The notes under the pieces are model-generated. The model had not been told where the DNA came from. It did no database searches and saw only the letters and a list, made by a program, of their open reading frames with translations. A stretch of DNA of 64,000 bases from Bacillota bacterium (GTDB lineage Bacteria; Bacillota; Clostridia; Acetivibrionales; JANLFN01), in contig JAEWTV010000102.1 in the NCBI GenBank assembly GCA_023397675.1, forward strand, positions 1-64,000. The letters are read 5' to 3'. How positions within the stretch are numbered: position 1 is the stretch's first letter; each line of letters opens with the position of its first letter. Of this stretch, positions 61,569 to 64,000 are shown one piece after another. Position numbers and translations under genes: made by a program.

Positions 61569-62273
61569 TTAGCTTCTCCTTCTTCCATTAGCCAAAAGTA
61601 TAAGCCTCAGAAGACTAGCTATTGCTACTGCGGCAGAAGCTACATAAGTCATGGCTGCGGCACTTAAAACCCTTTTAGCAGGCTCTATTTCGTCCGTTGA
61701 CAGCATTCCGCCTGTTTCGAGTGCACTTACAGCTCTACTGCTTGCATTGAATTCAACTGGTAATGTTATAAGATAGAATACAACTGCAACTGCAAAGAGA
61801 ATTATACCTAGTTCAATAAGTAGTCCGAAATTAAATATAAGCCCGAAAATAGCCATGTATGGCCCTATGGATGAGCCAACACCTGCTACCGGTACAAGGG
61901 TGCTTCTGAGTGCAAGAGGTGCATAGCCTTCCTTATGCTGCAAAGCGTGTCCTGTTTCGTGTGCAGCTATTCCTATAGATGCAACCGAAGCACTTGAATA
62001 AACCGGTTCTGAAAGCTTTACCACCCTTTTGCGTGGGTCATAATGGTCTGTCAGCTGCCCTGCCACACGTTCAACAGATATGTCATAAAGCCCGTTTGAA
62101 TCGAGTATTGCTCTCGCCATTTGTGCTCCCGTAATGCTTCTTCTATTGGAAATTTGTCTATATTTATTAAATACACTTTTAACTCTGAACTGCGCATAAA
62201 GTGCAAACACAAACGTTGGAAGTACAAGAATTATATAAAAAGGATCAATACCATAATAATAACGTCCGAACAC
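61569..62273 (-). CDS. YugP-type zinc metallopeptidase, membrane protein
   Basis: A 234-residue protein of the YugP/DUF zinc-dependent peptidase family. An N-terminal helix (about 10-28) is followed by the soluble part with the HETGHALQHKEGYAP zinc motif (near residue 107) and then two hydrophobic segments (about 130-175 and 205-230). It is a conserved neighbour of fmt and rsmB in Firmicutes. The substrate is unknown. Confidence 0.92.
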   Translation of the reverse strand: MFGRYYYGIDPFYIILVLPTFVFALYAQFRVKSVFNKYRQISNRRSITGAQMARAILDSNGLYDISVERVAGQLTDHYDPRKRVVKLSEPVYSSASVASIGIAAHETGHALQHKEGYAPLALRSTLVPVAGVGSSIGPYMAIFGLIFNFGLLIELGIILFAVAVVFYLITLPVEFNASSRAVSALETGGMLSTDEIEPAKRVLSAAAMTYVASAAVAIASLLRLILLANGRRRS

Positions 62274-62410
62274 AGCAGCACCTCCATAATGTAAAAGATT
62301 AAATAATGTTTAAAATCAATATTTATATTATTGTCTGCCCTGTCAAAATGATGAGTTTTGAAGGCATGTATATATTTCTACATTATTAAGGCTTTCTCAA
62401 TTGATTAACA

Positions 62411-62439
62411 AAAAAACGCATTTCATGAATGCGTTTTTT
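62411..62439 (-). terminator. Terminator of the monooxygenase-like fusion gene
   Basis: AAAAAACGCATT (62411-62422) / AATGCGTTTTTT (62428-62439) is a perfect 12-bp stem with six T on the minus strand. It lies only 14 bases after the stop of the fusion gene, so that gene and fmt form a unit separate from yugP. Confidence 0.92.
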
Positions 62440-62452
62440 AAACAGTATCAGA

Positions 62453-63142
62453 TTATACCTTATCAGTTACACAGTACTTCTTTATATCAACTGCTTCAAC
62501 ATATTCATTCTTGATTTCTGACAGCTTTTTAAAATGTTCTGTCCTGCAATGTGACTGCTGTGCCTTAATATTGGTCCAAGATTCAATAAGTAATACGCTA
62601 TTATTGTCATCAGTCGGATAAAAATATTGATAGCACAGATTGCCCGGTTCCTGCCTGGAAGCAGTCATAATACCTGATTCTTTTACTCTGCGAATGAATT
62701 CGTCTCTTTTTCCTTCTTTTACTTTATATATGACATGCATAAGTAATTCCGTATGTAACGCCTTAACCGCATCCTCATACGAAGATGTCCTGCTTACACC
62801 AAAGTATTTTCCAAATTCCTTGGTCCACATATCCATTTCTTCTTCTATATCATTTGCCTCATTCATAATAAATACCACATAACTGCAATCTGTCTTTGCC
62901 ATTTCTGGAAGCAATACTGAAAATCCCCACTCAGTATCTTCGCTTGTATCTTCAAAACCATTTCTTGCATCTACTATTAAATTGCTATTTGGAAATTTTC
63001 TGAGCAACTCCAATGCAAAAGTTGCTGGTTTTCTGTAATCCTCAAAACAGCAAAATTTCTTCCATTGAAGGAATATTACATTGTCTTCTTCAATATACCT
63101 GACATTGCAGAATTCCGAATTAAATTCCAGTATGTTGTCCAT
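62453..63142 (-). CDS. Two-domain protein: STAS-like N-terminus and ABM monooxygenase-like C-terminus
   Basis: A 229-residue protein. Residues 1-125 (NVIFLQWKKFCCFEDYRKPATFALELLRKFPNSNLIVDARNG ... VVFIMNEANDIEEEMDMWTKEF) look like a SpoIIAA/STAS-type alpha-beta domain. Residues 132-225 (LLMHVIYKVKEGKRDEFIRRVKESGIMTASRQEPGNLCYQYFY ... IESWTNIKAQQSHCRTEHFKKL) are a typical ABM ferredoxin-like domain with the E-W and H..H..F motifs. This domain pairing is unusual. It sits between fmt and yugP, where a gene is normally absent. Catalysis is not established. Confidence 0.72.
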   Translation of the reverse strand: MDNILEFNSEFCNVRYIEEDNVIFLQWKKFCCFEDYRKPATFALELLRKFPNSNLIVDARNGFEDTSEDTEWGFSVLLPEMAKTDCSYVVFIMNEANDIEEEMDMWTKEFGKYFGVSRTSSYEDAVKALHTELLMHVIYKVKEGKRDEFIRRVKESGIMTASRQEPGNLCYQYFYPTDDNNSVLLIESWTNIKAQQSHCRTEHFKKLSEIKNEYVEAVDIKKYCVTDKV

Positions 63143-63162
63143 TTTAACCGCCTGTAAAGCTA

Positions 63163-64000
63163 CTATCCCAGAAGCTCTCCTTTTTCTATAGAATGTCCCG
63201 CTAAATATTGTTCAACCTTCAGTCTTTTTCCTGAATCAAACTGGATTTCCTTTAGCATTATATTACCTTTGCCAGTACCAACCAGTATTCCTTCCTTTTT
63301 AACTTCAAGAATCTCCCCAGGCTTTGAAGTTTTTTCAACGTCTGTGTGTTCGGTCTTCCACACTCTTATTCTTTCACCTTTGTAGAAGGTATAAGCCCCA
63401 GGCCACGGGTCTATGCCTCTCACAAGGTTGTGTATCTCTTCCATGGTCTTAGTCCATTCAATGAGACCTGTTTCTTTGCTTATCATTGTTACATAAGATG
63501 CCTGTTCAGCTGGCTGAGGAGTTCTAACCAATGTGCCTTTCTCAAGCTCCTTAAGTGTTTCAAGCAATACCTCGGCACCTATTATAGATAACTTATCATG
63601 AAGTTCACCGGCGGTTTCATTTGGGCCTATTTCAACTTCCCTTTTTAAAAGCATATCACCAGTATCCATGCCTATATCGGTATACATGGTTGTTATGCCG
63701 GTAATCTTGTCACCATTTATTACAGACCATTGTATAGGTGCTGCACCCCTATATTTTGGCAGAAGCGAACCATGAACGTTTATACAGCCAAATGGCGGTA
63801 TATCAAGGACCTCCTGAGGCAATATCCTGCCGTAAGCAACTGTAACAAGAAGGTCAGGTGCAATTCCCCTTAACTCCTGCGCGAAAGCTCCAGTTTTGAC
63901 CTTCTCCGGCTGAAGAACCGCTATATTGTTATTTAAGGCGTATTCCTTTACAGGAGGCGGAGTAAGCTTATTACCACGGCCTTTTGGCTTATCAGGCTGA
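63163..64000 (-). CDS. fmt: Methionyl-tRNA formyltransferase, partial (runs off the right edge)
   Basis: Formylates initiator Met-tRNA. The reading frame is open through the window end: codons upstream of the internal TTG at 63822 translate as QPDKPKGRGNKL, then APDLLVTVAYGRILPQEVLDIPPFGCINVHGSLLPKYRGAAPIQW, the family core with the catalytic Asn, His and Gly-Ser. About the first 30 residues lie outside. The C-terminal OB-fold domain ends with LAGHSIEKGELLG. It is upstream of the fusion gene at 62453 by 20 bases. Confidence 0.96.
   Translation of the reverse strand, partial: QPDKPKGRGNKLTPPPVKEYALNNNIAVLQPEKVKTGAFAQELRGIAPDLLVTVAYGRILPQEVLDIPPFGCINVHGSLLPKYRGAAPIQWSVINGDKITGITTMYTDIGMDTGDMLLKREVEIGPNETAGELHDKLSIIGAEVLLETLKELEKGTLVRTPQPAEQASYVTMISKETGLIEWTKTMEEIHNLVRGIDPWPGAYTFYKGERIRVWKTEHTDVEKTSKPGEILEVKKEGILVGTGKGNIMLKEIQFDSGKRLKVEQYLAGHSIEKGELLG

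Noticed and set aside
63163..63822. fmt as a complete short gene starting at the TTG at 63822
   Set aside because: The same frame continues upstream to the window edge with fully typical fmt sequence (QPDKPKGRGNKL and following), so the start is outside and the gene is partial.

Overview
The window looks like chromosomal DNA of a strictly anaerobic, spore-forming, plant-fibre-degrading clostridium, most like the Ruminiclostridium / Clostridium cellulolyticum group. The evidence is low GC, strong AGGAGG ribosome binding sites, a GerA-type spore germinant-receptor operon, rubrerythrin, and several glycoside hydrolases (GH3, GH5, GH9). The placement rests on gene content and style, not on a database match.

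Left part (1-12 kb): an orphan sugar-type ABC binding lipoprotein; a class IV aminotransferase, a GH3 beta-glycosidase and glycogen synthase on the minus strand; two tandem nested hairpins; and a gerA-gerB-gerC operon ending in a 56-residue two-helix membrane protein that looks like a receptor D subunit. From 12 to 21 kb come unlinked housekeeping or stress genes: DUF421 protein, rubrerythrin, DinB-like protein, an ECF sigma/DUF4179 anti-sigma pair, YitT, a lipoprotein esterase and a cytoplasmic PAS histidine kinase.

21-27.4 kb is the most interesting block. A SigZ-like ECF sigma gene with a Cys-rich tail lies beside a Cys-rich permease, a 72-residue Cys-rich protein and a cytoplasmic GH9-GH5 pair. 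All three of these transcription units carry the same promoter-like signature on the minus strand, TTGMGTCC-N15-CGTCTWA, with exactly the same spacing. I infer a local SigZ regulon. HxlR regulators, one with a decayed second copy, flank the block.

27.4-36.5 kb: HxlR/nitroreductase with a clear operator; trpB-trpA under a tryptophan T-box leader (specifier UGG); a methyltransferase and a TetR gene sharing a 32-bp upstream repeat; a monooxygenase-like protein; a penicillin-binding D,D-carboxypeptidase; a PQQ-type propeller protein; and an unknown membrane protein.

36.5-41.2 kb looks like accessory DNA beside a tRNA-Ala(GGC) gene: an unknown membrane protein, a decayed HNH endonuclease, a structured intergenic element, a proteasome-like Ntn-hydrolase homologue, an AlbA_2/ATPase regulator, and a structured element ending in a copy of the tRNA 3' end.

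41.3-49.7 kb: an ArsR-type regulator with an ABC exporter, an XRE-controlled membrane protein/oxidoreductase operon, a CPBP protease, and a YtrA-type GntR-ABC operon. 49.8-52.8 kb: rqcH and an aminotransferase. 52.9-64 kb is the classic Firmicute minus-strand cluster fmt ... yugP ... rsmB-rlmN-prpC-prkC-rsgA-rpe-thiN-ogt, which links translation, rRNA methylation, ribosome assembly and Ser/Thr phosphorylation. It is interrupted by a methyltransferase and a two-domain monooxygenase-like gene. fmt runs off the right edge.
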